21,293 nucleotides of DNA from a virus: positions 1 to 21,293 of the IMG/VR virus record IMGVR_UViG_3300035698_006107; one strand, given 5' to 3'. Position 1 is the first letter of the stretch. Each line of letters starts with the position of its first letter. Positions 20,215 through 21,293 of this stretch are shown here, one piece after another. Position numbers and translations under genes: made by a program. The notes under the pieces were generated by a model. It was given only the letters and a program-made list of their open reading frames with translations, made no database searches and was not told where the DNA came from.

Positions 20215-21293
20215 ATGGCTGATATCATAACACTGGCCGAATACAGGCTTTACGATGACGCACCGAGTCCCGCCGAAAACGACGACCAGATCGAAGCGGC
20301 TATTGGGTTGGCAACATCGTTCATCGAGGAAAAAACTGGCCGTGTGTTCGCACTGGATAACTACGATCCGATAGAACTAGGCATCTACGGTAATCAGGAA
20401 TTTAATAATAACCCTTCATTTTCTGATGGTTCTAATTGCACGGTTATTGGTAACTGGCATCCCGACGATATGGGAACGTTGCTTTTTGACGCTACAGTGT
20501 CAGCGTTTCGATTCCGTACTAAGGTAACATTGTCTGATGCTATTGTAGTGGTTTCTGTATACGAGTTAGACAACAGCGACATGCCCGATAGCTTAGAGAA
20601 CAGTACGATAATCGCCACTTCGGAACAAACGTTATTGGCTACAACGGGTAACGTCTTTGTATGGCACACGATACCGATAACAGCCACGTTAGAGACTGGT
20701 AAATACTACGGTATGGCGATACAATTCTCTTTTGCCGATACTGGGTACATTTACGTGGCACGGCAGGTAATAGACGACTCGCATTACAACAACTATTTTA
20801 GTGGGACATGCTACACACCACCAGATCCGCTTGGTCCGGTCGTTGCTCAAAAAAGTTTATACGCGATGTACCTTGTGTACGAGGAAATCCCCATCGTGTC
20901 AACGGAAGTATTGGATGGTAACGGCACCAATCGCTTGTACACGCGTAACGCACCTATCACCAACATCACAAAAATTGAATACTGGAGCGGAACCGCGTGG
21001 GAAGAGTATGATGTTGTTACCTACCCGTACACCTTTAAAGCTGGCAGCAATCGAATCTACTTTACAAACGGACACCAGTTTTACAAGGGACTCCAAAACA
21101 TACGTGTGACTTTTAACCACGGCTATCTTATCTCGTTGCCGGACGACTTAAAACTCGCATGCTACATGCTGTCGAAAAACATCGTTGTGGAAGCTGACAG
21201 ACAGGGTATTAAAAGACAGTCAGATGGGGAGCAGTCATTCTGGTACGATCACACTGTACCACCGCAGGCACTTGGGATAATAATGCGATATAA
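20215..21293 (+). CDS. HK97 gp6-like head-tail connector with large beta-domain insertion (partial, runs off the window)
   Basis: The ATG at 20215 has a TAGGAA box, and the frame stays open to the window end (359 codons plus two bases). Residues 1-47 (ITLAEYRLYDD, DDQIEAAIGLATSFIEEKTGRVF) match the gp6-like connector N terminus. Residues about 223-325 resume it: STEVLDGNGTNRLYTRNAPITNITKIEYW, NIRVTFNHGY, PDDLKLACYMLSKNIV. Between them lies about 175 residues of beta-rich sequence (about 48-222) that recalls a galactose-binding or jelly-roll-like module: VSAFRFRTKVTLSDAIVVVSVYEL, SLENSTIIATSEQTLL, VWHTIPITATLETGKYYGMAIQ. The connector joins portal to tail. The insertion would project from the neck; its ligand is unknown. 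Confidence 0.7.
   Translation, partial: MADIITLAEYRLYDDAPSPAENDDQIEAAIGLATSFIEEKTGRVFALDNYDPIELGIYGNQEFNNNPSFSDGSNCTVIGNWHPDDMGTLLFDATVSAFRFRTKVTLSDAIVVVSVYELDNSDMPDSLENSTIIATSEQTLLATTGNVFVWHTIPITATLETGKYYGMAIQFSFADTGYIYVARQVIDDSHYNNYFSGTCYTPPDPLGPVVAQKSLYAMYLVYEEIPIVSTEVLDGNGTNRLYTRNAPITNITKIEYWSGTAWEEYDVVTYPYTFKAGSNRIYFTNGHQFYKGLQNIRVTFNHGYLISLPDDLKLACYMLSKNIVVEADRQGIKRQSDGEQSFWYDHTVPPQALGIIMRY

Overview
The window is part of a double-stranded DNA tailed-phage genome (Caudoviricetes) with an HK97-type head. The evidence is a large terminase, portal, prohead protease/major capsid protein and head-tail connector in canonical order, dense packing with ATGA/GTGA/TAATG start-stop overlaps, and every supported gene on the + strand. 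Strong AAGGAG ribosome-binding sites and a TATAAT promoter fit a host with a bacterial sigma-70/anti-SD system. The sequence alone does not identify the host or the lifestyle: no integrase, repressor or lysis gene is visible.

Region 1 (1-4962) is a replication and nucleotide block. A phage adenylosuccinate-synthetase homologue of the PurZ type has Ser where PurA has its catalytic Asp. It is flanked on both sides by related HNH endonuclease-like genes and followed directly by a primase-polymerase/RecA-like helicase. In characterised phages PurZ makes the precursor of 2-aminoadenine (Z), so this phage may carry Z instead of A. The partner enzymes DatZ, MazZ and DpoZ are not in the window.

Region 2 (4955-8276) is a run of small, mostly unknown, translationally coupled genes. 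It includes a tandem paralogue pair, two small membrane proteins, an ECF-like sigma factor with a zinc-knuckle tail, and several small Cys-rich proteins. A C-X2-C-X7-H-X3-C knuckle recurs in the sigma factor and its downstream neighbours.

Region 3 (8277-9604) is about 1.3 kb with no credible gene. It is packed with hairpins: a 36-bp-arm inverted repeat with 9-bp iterons, three copies of one stem-loop family, and a 142-bp element bounded by perfect 19-bp inverted repeats. It is a candidate replication origin, regulatory hub or structured-RNA locus.

Region 4 (9605-12709) has small accessory genes, a tRNA-like sequence, a promoter, a GroES-like co-chaperonin, small zinc-ribbon proteins and a SAM methyltransferase, and it ends in a strong intrinsic terminator.

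Region 5 (12730-21293) is the packaging and head module: a small membrane protein, GpA-type large terminase, an FkbM-family methyltransferase wedged before the portal, the HK97-like portal, a prohead protease fused in frame to the major capsid protein (with a likely internal start), a repeat-containing probable head protein, and a gp6-like connector carrying a large beta-rich insertion and running off the window end. Intrinsic terminators follow the capsid gene and the gene after it. The phage-encoded GroES could assist folding of these abundant head proteins.
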